64,000 bases of DNA. It comes from Subtercola sp. (GTDB lineage: Bacteria; Actinomycetota; Actinomycetes; Actinomycetales; Microbacteriaceae). The notes beneath the pieces are model-generated. The model had not been told where the DNA came from and did no database searches. It saw only the letters and a program-made list of their open reading frames with translations. The translations under genes and the position numbers were made by a program. The stretch covers positions 28,983 to 92,982 of the forward strand of contig JAODBC010000022.1 in NCBI GenBank assembly GCA_025463765.1, read 5' to 3'. Shown here in pieces: positions 51,315 to 59,318 of the stretch (its first letter is position 1; the number at the start of each line of letters is the position of its first letter).

Positions 51315-51375
51315 GCCCCCCACCCTAGCGCGAGTGTCGACACTCTGTTGAATGAGTCGACACAGTGTCTATAGT
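51315..51375. promoter_or_regulatory. EthR-type operator pair with back-to-back leaderless promoters
   Basis: A perfect palindrome GAGTGTCGACACTC (51332-51345) and a second GTCGAC-centred box (GAGTCGACAC, 51354-51363) are 20 bases apart. On the plus strand TTGAAT (51348-51353) and TATAGT (51370-51375) are 16 bases apart, with the ATG six bases later. On the minus strand TAGGGT (51327-51322) lies seven bases before the regulator's ATG. A TetR dimer pair here would block both promoters. Confidence 0.7.
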
Positions 51376-51381
51376 GGGGAG

Positions 51382-53850
51382 ATGACAGAGCACATCGACG
51401 TGTTGATCGTGGGCGCCGGACTCAGCGGTATCGGCGCCGCAAGCCACCTCCGCCGGCAGCGCCCGAGCGACACCTTCGTGATTCTCGAGTCGCGCGGTGC
51501 GGTCGGCGGCACCTGGGACTTGTTCCGTTACCCCGGGGTGCGGTCGGATTCCGACATGTACACCCTCGGCTACTCGTTCAGACCCTGGAAGAACGCGAAA
51601 GCGATCGCCGACGGCGAGTCGATTCGCGAATACATCACCGACACGGTGGCCGACGAGCAGCTCGAACCCCACCTGCGGCTGAATCACCGCGTCATCTCGG
51701 CCGCCTGGTCGACCGAATCCGCCCGCTGGACGGTCACGGCCGAACACGGGGGTGAGACCGTGACGTTCAGCTGCAGGTTCCTCTCCGTGTGCTCCGGCTA
51801 CTACCGCTACGACGAAGGATTCACGCCGGCGATCGACGGGCTGCATACGTTCGAGGGGCCGATCGTGCATCCGCAGCACTGGCCCGCAGAACTCGACTAC
51901 GCGGGCAAACGCGTGGTCATCGTGGGCAGCGGCGCCACCGCCGTGACCCTGGTGCCGTCGCTCGCGAAAGAGGCTCAGCACGTCACGATGCTGCAGCGCT
52001 CACCGACGTACATTGCGCCCGTTCCGTCGCGCGACCATCTTGCCGACCGGTTGCGCGGCCGGCTTCCTGCCCAAGTGGCCTATACCATCGTGCGCGCCAA
52101 GAACATCGGTTACTCGATGTTCACCTACCAGCTGAGCAGGCGCCGCCCCGAGACGATGAAGGGCATTCTGCGCAAGTCGGCGGTCGCGAAACTGCCCGCC
52201 GGGTTCGCGGTCGACACGCATCTCGCCCCGACCTATCAGCCGTGGGATCAGCGCCTCTGCGCGATTCCCGACGGCGACCTGTATCGGGCTATCAGCGCCG
52301 AGAAGGCCGACATCGTGACGGATCGCATCTCGCGAATCACCCCCACGGGCATCCGGCTCGCCTCGGGGGGTGTCCTCGACGCCGACATCATCGTTCTGGC
52401 CACGGGGCTGAACCTGCTGGTGATGGGCGGAATGACCTTGAGCGTCGACGGACGCCCGGTTGACGTTTCGAGCACGCTGACGTACAAGGGCATGATGCTC
52501 GCGGGGGTGCCGAACTTCTCGCTCACCATCGGCTACACGAACGCCTCGTGGACGCTGAAGGCCGACCTCGTGGCGCGATACGTGGGCCGGCTGCTCGGTT
52601 ACCTCGAGCGGCACCACTACGACTACGTGGTGCCGCAGGCGCCGGCGTCGGTATCGTCTGGTGAGCTGGTCTCGCTCATCGATCTGCAGGCGGGTTATGT
52701 GCTGCGCAGCGTCGACCAGTTGCCGAAGCAGGGTGCGCATGCGCCGTGGCGGCTGCATCAGAACTACCTGCGCGACTTTCGGTTACTGCGAGCCGGTCGG
52801 CTGACCGACGACGTACGTTTCGGCCGGCGCGGGGCGCTGCCGGCCGTGTCTGCTCCGTACACCGAGGCCGGCTCGCACACCGAGCCCGGCTCGCACACCG
52901 AGCCCGACTCGCGCGCGAAGCCCGATCGCTTCGCGCGGCCCGATCCGCTCGCCGTGCCAGGCACGGCGATGATCACGATCGACGGGGCGCGTGTTCGGTA
53001 TCGCGTCACCGGGCACGGCGACCCCGTGATGATGCTGCACGGCATCGGACAGAGCCTCGACGACTTCGCCGAACAGCACGACCGGCTCTCGGCTCGGCAC
53101 ACCGTCTACAGTCTCGATCTGCCCGGTTTCGCCTACTCCGCCAGGCGGCCGGGGGTCGCATCGCTCGCCACTCTGGCCGGCATTCTGCCGGGCTTTCTCG
53201 ACGCGATGGGCGTGCACGAGCCCGTTCCGGTGGTCGGAAATTCGCTCGGCGGCGCCGTCGCCATGACGTTCGCGGTCGCGCACCCGCAGCGCGTCTCGTC
53301 ACTCGTGCTCGTCGACAGCGCCGGTTTCGGCTCCGAGGTCGCTCTCGTGCTGCGGCTGCTGGCGGTCAAGCCGCTCGCTCGGGTGCTGATGCGCCCGAAC
53401 GCTGAGAACTCGGCCCGTACCGTGCGCGCGGTCTTCTACGACGCGAGTTTGGCCACGCCCGAACGCGTCGCGCACTCGTTCGCCCTGTCGCGCCGCCGAT
53501 CGCACGCCGCAACGACGCTCGACCTCGCCCGCGAGCTCGGTACGTTCCGCGGGGTACGGCAAGAATGGCGGGCAGCGCTTCTCGCCACGGTGCAAAGGCT
53601 GGGCATCCCGACTCTCATCGTGTGGGGCGACCACGACCACATTCTGCCGTTCGGTCATCTCGCGGCGGCGCGCACCGCGCTACCGGATGCCCAGACCCAC
53701 GTCTTCGCGAACACCGGCCACATGCCGCAGATCGAGCGGCCCGACGAGTTCGCCGAGGTGCTCGAAGGCTTTCTGGCGAATCAGCACGGCGTCAGCAGTG
53801 CTCAGACGGCCTTCTCGAAGCAGATCGAGAACGGAATCGCCTCGATGTAG
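51382..53850 (+). CDS. Baeyer-Villiger monooxygenase fused to an alpha/beta hydrolase
   Basis: About 822 residues with two enzymes in one chain. The N-terminal part (1-490) is an EthA-like BVMO: FAD motif IVGAGLSGIGAA, GGTWDLFRYPGVRSDSDMY, fingerprint FEGPIVHPQHWP (about 157-168), and NADPH motif IVGSGATAV. A linker with repeats SHTEPGSHTEPDS (about 490-530) leads to an alpha/beta hydrolase (about 533-805). That domain has MLHGIGQSLDDF, Ser near 621 in GNSLGG, Asp near 749 in WGDHDH, and His near 779 in NTGHMPQIE. The oxygenase would make an ester that the hydrolase splits. Start ATG 51382 follows TATAGT by six bases. The 3' end overlaps the GNAT gene by 49 bases. Confidence 0.88.
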   Translation: MTEHIDVLIVGAGLSGIGAASHLRRQRPSDTFVILESRGAVGGTWDLFRYPGVRSDSDMYTLGYSFRPWKNAKAIADGESIREYITDTVADEQLEPHLRLNHRVISAAWSTESARWTVTAEHGGETVTFSCRFLSVCSGYYRYDEGFTPAIDGLHTFEGPIVHPQHWPAELDYAGKRVVIVGSGATAVTLVPSLAKEAQHVTMLQRSPTYIAPVPSRDHLADRLRGRLPAQVAYTIVRAKNIGYSMFTYQLSRRRPETMKGILRKSAVAKLPAGFAVDTHLAPTYQPWDQRLCAIPDGDLYRAISAEKADIVTDRISRITPTGIRLASGGVLDADIIVLATGLNLLVMGGMTLSVDGRPVDVSSTLTYKGMMLAGVPNFSLTIGYTNASWTLKADLVARYVGRLLGYLERHHYDYVVPQAPASVSSGELVSLIDLQAGYVLRSVDQLPKQGAHAPWRLHQNYLRDFRLLRAGRLTDDVRFGRRGALPAVSAPYTEAGSHTEPGSHTEPDSRAKPDRFARPDPLAVPGTAMITIDGARVRYRVTGHGDPVMMLHGIGQSLDDFAEQHDRLSARHTVYSLDLPGFAYSARRPGVASLATLAGILPGFLDAMGVHEPVPVVGNSLGGAVAMTFAVAHPQRVSSLVLVDSAGFGSEVALVLRLLAVKPLARVLMRPNAENSARTVRAVFYDASLATPERVAHSFALSRRRSHAATTLDLARELGTFRGVRQEWRAALLATVQRLGIPTLIVWGDHDHILPFGHLAAARTALPDAQTHVFANTGHMPQIERPDEFAEVLEGFLANQHGVSSAQTAFSKQIENGIASM

Positions 53851-54407
53851 GGCTCATAGATGGCTATGCGCGTGAAGCCGAGCTTCTCGTACAGCGCCAC
53901 AGCCTCGGGCTGGCGGTCGCCGGTCTGCAGAATGAGGCGCCTGGCGCCCTCGTCGGCCGCGATGTGCTCGAGTTCGGTCATCAGCGCGGTCGCGACGCCG
54001 CGTCCGCGGGCGGCGGCGGTGACGATGACGCGTTTGACCTCCCACTCGTCGCCGAGGCGCCGCAGGGCCGCGTGGCCGAGCGGCCGGCCGACGGTGCTGC
54101 CGGTGCCGACGGTGCTGCCGGTGCCGCCGCCGGCGCGGGCTTCGCTGTCGGCCGGGGCTTCGCTGCCGACGGTGTTGTCGCCGCCGGCGTCGAGCGCGAT
54201 CACCGTCGCGACGATGGTGGCGGGGTCGACCGCGAGTGCGGCCGTCACCTTCGCGTCGAACTCGGCCGGGTCGACCCCGGCCGGCACCGGGTGGGCGCCG
54301 TAGCGGGCGTGCATGTCTTCATCCATCACAGCGCGCATGGCGAGAGCGCGCGGGTCGTTGTAGTCGACGGACTCAAGGATGAACGGGCGGGTGACAGCGT
54401 CGGGCAT
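53802..54407 (-). CDS. GNAT-family N-acetyltransferase
   Basis: A 201-residue protein. The acetyl-CoA-binding core is VKRVIVTAAARGRGVATALMTELE (about 128-151), including the R-G-x-G-x-A signature, followed by LILQTGDRQPEAVALYEKLGF, typical of the GNAT C-terminal part. A low-complexity insert (GGTGSTVGTGSTVG, about 90-105) splits the N-terminal half. Substrate unknown. It converges on, and its 3' end overlaps, the fusion monooxygenase gene. Confidence 0.87.
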   Translation of the reverse strand: MPDAVTRPFILESVDYNDPRALAMRAVMDEDMHARYGAHPVPAGVDPAEFDAKVTAALAVDPATIVATVIALDAGGDNTVGSEAPADSEARAGGGTGSTVGTGSTVGRPLGHAALRRLGDEWEVKRVIVTAAARGRGVATALMTELEHIAADEGARRLILQTGDRQPEAVALYEKLGFTRIAIYEPYIEAIPFSICFEKAV

Positions 54408-54492
54408 GCTTCAACGTTACCCGGGCATCCACTCGCCCTTGCCAACCTGCCGAATGCGATAACCGGCCGCCGATTGTGCTTAGGCTGGAGGG

Positions 54493-54831
54493 GTGAGCGA
54501 GAACGAGCGCAGGCCCCGCACGCGGGCGAGTCTCGAGGTTCTGCGCGCGGAATCGCGGCAGGAGCTCGACACCGTGGTGCACGATCGCCTGCTGCTCGGC
54601 GAAGACCCATGGGCGTTCATGGAGGAGCTGCCGACGGTCGACGAGCTCGTGGTGTACCTGCTGCGCGCAGAGGCCATCGAGACGAATGGGGGCCAGCGGG
54701 CATCCGCCGCCCGGGAGTACCGCGTGCTGCGGCAGATCGCGCTGACCTACCCCGAGCTCACCCAGACGGTCTGGCGGATGCTCGGCGAACACGGCTGGGC
54801 GCCGAACAGTGAGGCGTCCCGCACGTCGTAG
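54493..54831 (+). CDS. Small uncharacterised protein
   Basis: A 112-residue, mostly helical protein I do not recognise. It has a basic N-terminus, an acidic centre (HDRLLLGEDPWAFMEELPTVDELV), and AAREYRVLRQIALTYPELTQTVW. No signal peptide or membrane segment. The GTG start lies six bases after TAGGCT (54481-54486), and GGAGG overlaps the gap, so the start is well supported. The following 279 bases (54832-55110) contain no gene, only an 18-bp palindrome. Confidence 0.55.
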   Translation: MSENERRPRTRASLEVLRAESRQELDTVVHDRLLLGEDPWAFMEELPTVDELVVYLLRAEAIETNGGQRASAAREYRVLRQIALTYPELTQTVWRMLGEHGWAPNSEASRTS

Positions 54832-55015
54832 CCGTGTCGAACCGTTCAGCGCGGCCGATGTCAGTGGATGCCGAACGTCACACTTCGCAAAGAACCCCGT
54901 CGGCGCAATATGCCTGTAACAAAGCGACTGCATACTGGAAGAGCAACGTAAGCCGTTGCGGGCCCACCGGGCCACAAGATCTCGGTGGTGTGTGAGACAC
55001 GATGGTGTTTGCACG

Positions 55016-55033
55016 CACCTGCACGTGCAGGTG
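55016..55033. promoter_or_regulatory. Perfect 18-bp palindrome, candidate operator
   Basis: CACCTGCACGTGCAGGTG is perfectly symmetric and lies 78 bases upstream of the FMN-reductase gene. Its position suits an operator for the two flavin-reductase genes; no regulator gene is next to it. Confidence 0.45.
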
Positions 55034-55110
55034 TTCGGCTCGCGGTTCATTCCACAGCTTCGCTGCCCTGTCGCGTTTCTTATCCTGTCAACACCAGATA
55101 AGTGAGAACG

Positions 55111-55650
55111 ATGTCGCTCAAAGTTTCGATCATTGTCGGAAACCCCAAACCGAAGTCACGCACCCTCAAGGTGGCCGAGACGCTCGTCGAAAAACTGCTC
55201 GCACCGGGGTCGTACGAGGTGGAGGTCATCGACCTCGCCGACCACACCGATGAGATCTTCGCGTGGCCGAGCGAGAAGATGGCGGCGCTGAACGCGAGCG
55301 TGGCCGCGAGCGATCTGGCGGTGTTCGCATCGCCGACGTACAAGGCGACGTATACGGGGCTGCTCAAGGCGTTTCTCGACCGCTACCCGGCTAACGGGCT
55401 CGCAGGCGTGACGGCTATTCCGGTTCTGACCGGCGCCGACCTGACGCACTCGATGGGCCCGACCGTGAACCTCGCGCCGTTGCTCGTCGAGCTCGGGGCA
55501 TCCGTTCCCGGGCGAGGGTTCTACTTCATCGCCGGCCAGATGGATCATCTCGACGAGATCGTTCAGACCGCCGCCGACGAGTACGCCGCGAACCTGCGCC
55601 GCCTCGCGAACGTTGCTTCGGAGCTGCGCGGCATCACCTCACTTGTCTGA
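55111..55650 (+). CDS. NAD(P)H-dependent FMN reductase (MsuE/SsuE-like)
   Basis: About 179 residues of the flavodoxin-like FMN reductase family. The phosphate-binding loop VGNPKPKSRTLKVAE (about 8-22) is followed by ASPTYKATYTGLLKAFLDRYP (the flavin-binding P-T-Y segment) and VLTGADLTHSMG. It reduces FMN with NAD(P)H for two-component monooxygenases. ATG 55111 is used; a GTG nine bases upstream is possible. It is followed 33 bases later by a second flavin reductase, suggesting an operon serving the LLM enzymes in the window. Confidence 0.88.
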   Translation: MSLKVSIIVGNPKPKSRTLKVAETLVEKLLAPGSYEVEVIDLADHTDEIFAWPSEKMAALNASVAASDLAVFASPTYKATYTGLLKAFLDRYPANGLAGVTAIPVLTGADLTHSMGPTVNLAPLLVELGASVPGRGFYFIAGQMDHLDEIVQTAADEYAANLRRLANVASELRGITSLV

Positions 55651-55683
55651 CCCGTTGACTCACATCACAAAGGAGACAACATC

Positions 55684-56265
55684 ATGAAAACGCAGTCTGC
55701 AACCGATTTACACCAGCCGGGGGCTCACCAGTCGGGCCCTCATCAGTCGGGCACCGCTCTGGGCGCGAGCATCGACCCGCGCGAATTTCGCAACACGCTC
55801 GGCCACTACGCGTCGGGAATCACCATCATCGGCGGCCTCGAGAACGGCGAGCCGGTGGGCTTCACCTGCCAGTCGTTCTACTCGGTCTCGACCGAGCCGC
55901 CGTTGGTCTCGTTCAGCGTGATGCTGAACTCGACCACGTACCCGCGCATCCGTGACACCGCAAAGTTCAGTGTGAACGTGCTGTCGCACGAGCAGCACGA
56001 GATCTCGAACCAGTTCGCCCGCAAAGGTACCGACAAGTGGGCGGGCATCGAGTGGCTGCCGACGCAGAACCAGAACCCGGTCATCCAGAACACCCTGATG
56101 TGGCTCGACTGCGACATCTTCGCGGAGTACGAGGCGGGCGATCACTACATCGTCATCGGCAAGGTCAACGAGATGAGTTCGGCCGACTGGCACACCGGCC
56201 AGCCGCTGCTGTACTTCAAGGGTCAGTACCGGCACCTGAGCGACGTCGAGGCCGCCGCGAGCTGA
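55684..56265 (+). CDS. Flavin reductase-like FMN-binding protein (HpaC family)
   Basis: A 193-residue split-barrel protein of the flavin reductase-like domain. FRNTLGHYASGITIIGG (about 36-52), GFTCQSFYSVSTEPPLVSFSV (about 59-79) and FSVNVLSHEQHEISNQFA are the family blocks, and the end matches LLYFKGQYRHL. The first 30 residues hold His/Gln/Gly repeats. It supplies reduced flavin to a partner oxygenase or is itself an oxidoreductase. ATG preceded by AAAGGAG. Second gene of a two-gene unit. Confidence 0.88.
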   Translation: MKTQSATDLHQPGAHQSGPHQSGTALGASIDPREFRNTLGHYASGITIIGGLENGEPVGFTCQSFYSVSTEPPLVSFSVMLNSTTYPRIRDTAKFSVNVLSHEQHEISNQFARKGTDKWAGIEWLPTQNQNPVIQNTLMWLDCDIFAEYEAGDHYIVIGKVNEMSSADWHTGQPLLYFKGQYRHLSDVEAAAS

Positions 56266-56424
56266 GGCGCGGGCATTCGCTCTCGCGCGCGTCTCGCGCG
56301 GGGCCGGGTGGCGTGGGGGCGGGTGGCGCGGGCATCCGCTCCCGGCCGCGTCTCGCCCCGCCTCGCGCCGCCTTCTGCAAAAAGGGTGCGCATGCGGTCG
56401 GCCGCGCCCGGTGCGGCGCTGGGC

Positions 56425-57420
56425 TCAGGCGCGCAGCACGGCTGCGATGTGGCGCAGGGCGCGGCGGCGGGCCTCCGGGGTCCAGGGTGCGCCCACGAAT
56501 ACGTGGATGGCTCCGCGGTAGAGGCGTAGTTCGGCCTGGCCGCCGGCCGAGCGGATGCCCCGGGTGAGCTTCTTGGCGTCGGCGACGAGTATGTCGTGGT
56601 CGCCCTGGTAGGTGTACACCGGCGGTAGCCCGTCAAGGGCGCCGAACAGCGGGCTCACCAGGGGGGAGCGAACATCCGTCTCGCCCGCCCAGAGCCGGCC
56701 TGCCTCCGCGAGCCCGCCTGCGCCGAGCATGTGGTCGAGGGGCGCCGTCGCGGGGATGGCGGGGTTGGTCATGGTCACGTCGACCCACGGCGAGAGGAGG
56801 ATCAGCGCCGCCGGAGCGGGCCGCCCCGCGTCGCGCAGCCGCAGGGCCTGGCCGAGCGCGAGGCCGCCGCCAGCCGAATCGCCGCCGAGAAACACGCGCG
56901 AGCCGCCAGTGGGGTGGGGTGCGGTTGCCGGCGCCGAGTCGCCGGTGTCGTGTCCGCCGACTGTGGGGGCCTGTGAGTCGCCGGGGTCGCCCCCGCTGTT
57001 GCGCGTACGTGAGTCGCTCGATCGGGCGAGTGCCTGTTCGTAGAGCGCATCCAGCAGCGGGTACACCTCGTCGACGTGATGCTCGGGGGCGAGCGCGTAG
57101 AGCGGAACCGTGACGCTGACCCCGCTCGTTGCGACGAGAGTCGCCAGAATGCGCCAGTGCGCGGCCAAGATCGGGTTCACATAGGCGCCGCCGTGTGTGT
57201 AGATGAGTTCGGCGCCGCTCGCGCCCGACCTCGGGGTCAAGCGGATGACCGGCCGGCCTTCGACCACGCTCTCTTCGACGTGAGCGACCCGGTGAACTGC
57301 CGCCGTGACGGCCGCGGGCGCCTTACGCTGCGGCAGTGCTTCGAGCAAGGATTCGGCCGTTGCGGTTCGTTTCGGTGTCAGGCGGAGCAGACCTCGGGTG
57401 GCGGCCATCGTGAGCGACAT
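56425..57420 (-). CDS. HSL-family (hormone-sensitive lipase-like) esterase
   Basis: A 331-residue alpha/beta hydrolase. The HSL oxyanion motif is YTHGGAYVN (HGGAY, about 74-82), the nucleophile is GGDSAGGG (Ser near 181), Asp is in HDILVAD and His in AIHVFVG. An insert of about 45 low-complexity residues (RSSDSRTRNSGGDPGD and following) lies between strand 5 and the nucleophile elbow. It likely cleaves short acyl esters. No signal peptide. No operon partner. Confidence 0.87.
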   Translation of the reverse strand: MSLTMAATRGLLRLTPKRTATAESLLEALPQRKAPAAVTAAVHRVAHVEESVVEGRPVIRLTPRSGASGAELIYTHGGAYVNPILAAHWRILATLVATSGVSVTVPLYALAPEHHVDEVYPLLDALYEQALARSSDSRTRNSGGDPGDSQAPTVGGHDTGDSAPATAPHPTGGSRVFLGGDSAGGGLALGQALRLRDAGRPAPAALILLSPWVDVTMTNPAIPATAPLDHMLGAGGLAEAGRLWAGETDVRSPLVSPLFGALDGLPPVYTYQGDHDILVADAKKLTRGIRSAGGQAELRLYRGAIHVFVGAPWTPEARRRALRHIAAVLRA

Positions 57421-57503
57421 GGTTCATTTTCGCGCATTCGACGTCTCGGTGTTTCTTTTTGCAGCCTCATCTGGCATGCTGGCGCAATAACTGAGGAGAT
57501 GTC

Positions 57504-58253
57504 ATGAGTAGCGAGTACCCCACGGAGCGTCTGCCGACGAGCGGCGAGCCGGGTGGTGCGCCGGGCGGCGCGAACGGAGGCGGCGCCGGTGCGGGTGTGC
57601 CCGGCGGTGGTGCTCCGGCCGGCCCCGGGGGAGCCCCTCGACGCGGTCGCGGGCTGAGGTGGGTGCTGATCGCGCTCGGGGCGGTCATCGTGATTCTGCT
57701 CGTCGTTGTCATCGTGCTTGTGCAGCAGTCGAACTCGAAGAACTCCAGCGCCGAGGTGACCGTCAGCCCGTCGGCCTCGGCCTCCGCCACCGTGCAGGCG
57801 CGCACGGCCACCGGTTCGCCGACGCCGAGAGCGACGTCGGGCAGCTCCTCCGGGTCGGGGGCCGGCAATGGCAGCTCGGGCAGCGGTAGCTCGGGCAGCG
57901 GTAGCTCGGGCGGATCCAGCGGATCGGGCGGCAGCTCGGCGCCCGTCATCACGGCCTTCTCGGTTAGTCCGCTCACCGTCACATGCTCGACGGGTGGGCC
58001 CGGGGCTCCGGCCTTCACCAGCACCCCGCTGACCATCAGCTGGAGCAGCACCGGCGGCTCGAAGGCGTACATCGGCGTCGACACCGACGATGCCCAGGCC
58101 GATCCCTACGAAGCGGTGGCCGAAGACAGCGGAACCCTCACCGACCTCGACTACCCGTGTTACGACACCCACACCTACACGCTCACCGTGGTCGCCGCCG
58201 ACGGCACCAAAGTCAGCAAGACGGCCACCGTCACGAACAACGGCGACCACTAG
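57504..58253 (+). CDS. Membrane-anchored Ser/Gly-rich surface protein
   Basis: A 249-residue protein. A cytosolic Gly/Pro/Ala-rich N-terminus precedes one strong membrane helix (about 52-74). A Ser/Gly/Thr linker (about 78-150) and an extracellular Ig- or PKD-like domain (about 151-249) follow, with VITAFSVSPLTVTCSTGG, PLTISWSST and TYTLTVVAADGTKVSKTATV. Two Cys in the domain may pair. Function unknown. The ATG has GAGGAG five bases upstream. A terminator of the GTTGCGCAAAAGCACC family follows. Confidence 0.65.
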   Translation: MSSEYPTERLPTSGEPGGAPGGANGGGAGAGVPGGGAPAGPGGAPRRGRGLRWVLIALGAVIVILLVVVIVLVQQSNSKNSSAEVTVSPSASASATVQARTATGSPTPRATSGSSSGSGAGNGSSGSGSSGSGSSGGSSGSGGSSAPVITAFSVSPLTVTCSTGGPGAPAFTSTPLTISWSSTGGSKAYIGVDTDDAQADPYEAVAEDSGTLTDLDYPCYDTHTYTLTVVAADGTKVSKTATVTNNGDH

Positions 58254-58275
58254 CCCGCCCGGCGCGACGGTCTCC

Positions 58276-58323
58276 GTTGCGAAAAAGCACCCCACGGCGG
58301 CTCGGAAGGTGCTTTCTTGCAAC
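58276..58323 (+). terminator. Third GTTGCGCAAAAGCACC-family hairpin
   Basis: GTTGCGAAAAAGCACC (58276-58291) pairs with GGTGCTTTCTTGCAAC (58308-58323), with a 16-base loop and one or two mismatches. It lies 22 bases after the preceding stop codon. Confidence 0.8.
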
Positions 58324-58421
58324 CTGGGCCGGTGCGCGCGGCGGAATGAGCGGGTACTCGATGCCCCTCACGCCGCGTCGAGCATCCATCACGGCAAAAC
58401 GTGGGGCCTAAGCTTTTGTGC

Positions 58422-58739
58422 ATGGCATACGAAACCGCCGGCGACGCCTGGCAAGACCTGATCGTGATCGAGAGCGACGACGACGGAGTGACCGTGACCG
58501 ACGAGGGCCTTTTCGTGCACGGCAAGCTCTTCGCGTTCCGCGAGGGCGACGATCTCGTGGTCGAGGTGCCTCCGGCACGGGCATCCGACCTCAAGAATCG
58601 GGGAGTCGCCTACTCGCACAAGGTCGGCGGCCACTCGTCGCGCGACTGGGTGCGCGTCTCCGATCTTCAGCTCTGGCCCGAACTCGCGCGCGAGGCCCAC
58701 GAGTTCGTGGGTGAGCCGCCCGTCGGCGGCGACTCGTGA
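58422..58739 (+). CDS. Small YjbR/TfoX-like domain protein
   Basis: A 105-residue protein. The segment VHGKLFAFREGDDLVVEVPPARASDL followed by SSRDWVRVSD fits the fold of MmcQ/YjbR and TfoX N-terminal domains, where G-K-x-F-A is followed by a basic/hydrophobic strand and a R-x-W-V strand. The family is cytosolic with poorly known function. ATG 58422 lies seven bases after TAAGCT, suiting a leaderless start. It is eight bases upstream of the mutarotase gene and probably co-transcribed. Confidence 0.6.
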   Translation: MAYETAGDAWQDLIVIESDDDGVTVTDEGLFVHGKLFAFREGDDLVVEVPPARASDLKNRGVAYSHKVGGHSSRDWVRVSDLQLWPELAREAHEFVGEPPVGGDS

Positions 58740-58746
58740 CGCGACC

Positions 58747-59151
58747 GTGAAGGTCTGCTTCGAAATGCAGGTCAAGCCCGAACGCCTGGCCGAGTACCGC
58801 CGCCGACACGCGGCCGTCTGGCCCGAGATGCTGCGCGCGATCGAACGCTCCGGGCGCCACAACTACTCGCTCTTCGCCCGCGACGACGGCCTCGTCATCG
58901 GCTATTTCGAGGTCGACGACCTCGAAAAGTCTCAGCGGCTGCTCGCGGCCGACCCCGCCACTGCGGGCTGGGAGGCCGACATGCTCGACTTCTTCGAGAG
59001 CCCCGCCGTTGCTCCGGTCGGCGGCCCAGACCTGCACAGTACGGCTGCTGGCACCGTCAGCGATGGCATTCCGGCCACCCGCGCCGACCAGGGCATGCGC
59101 CGGCTCACCGAAGTCTTCGATCTCGAAGGCCAGCTCTCCGCCCTCGGCTGA
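58747..59151 (+). CDS. rhaM: L-rhamnose mutarotase-like protein
   Basis: A 134-residue ferredoxin-like fold protein of the RhaM/YiiL family. CFEMQVKPERLAEYRRRHAAVWPEMLRAIE matches the family's start with the catalytic His in RRHAAVWPE. GRHNYSLFARDDGLVIGYFEVDD and the tail GMRRLTEVFDLE follow. It interconverts rhamnose anomers. No rhamnose isomerase or kinase is nearby. The GTG start gives the family's N-terminus directly. Confidence 0.88.
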   Translation: MKVCFEMQVKPERLAEYRRRHAAVWPEMLRAIERSGRHNYSLFARDDGLVIGYFEVDDLEKSQRLLAADPATAGWEADMLDFFESPAVAPVGGPDLHSTAAGTVSDGIPATRADQGMRRLTEVFDLEGQLSALG

Positions 59152-59318
59152 CAGCTCGGCTGCTTTCCGCTCGGCGGGCCGATCGAGCTACGACTTCGTG
59201 CGGGTGCGAGTGCAGGTGACGGGTACCCGCACAAACGCAGAGCTCGATGACGCGGCAGTCGCCCCGCCGACTGTGCCCCGCCCGCCGATCCGCAGGCACC
59301 CGGTGCCAGACTGGAGGC

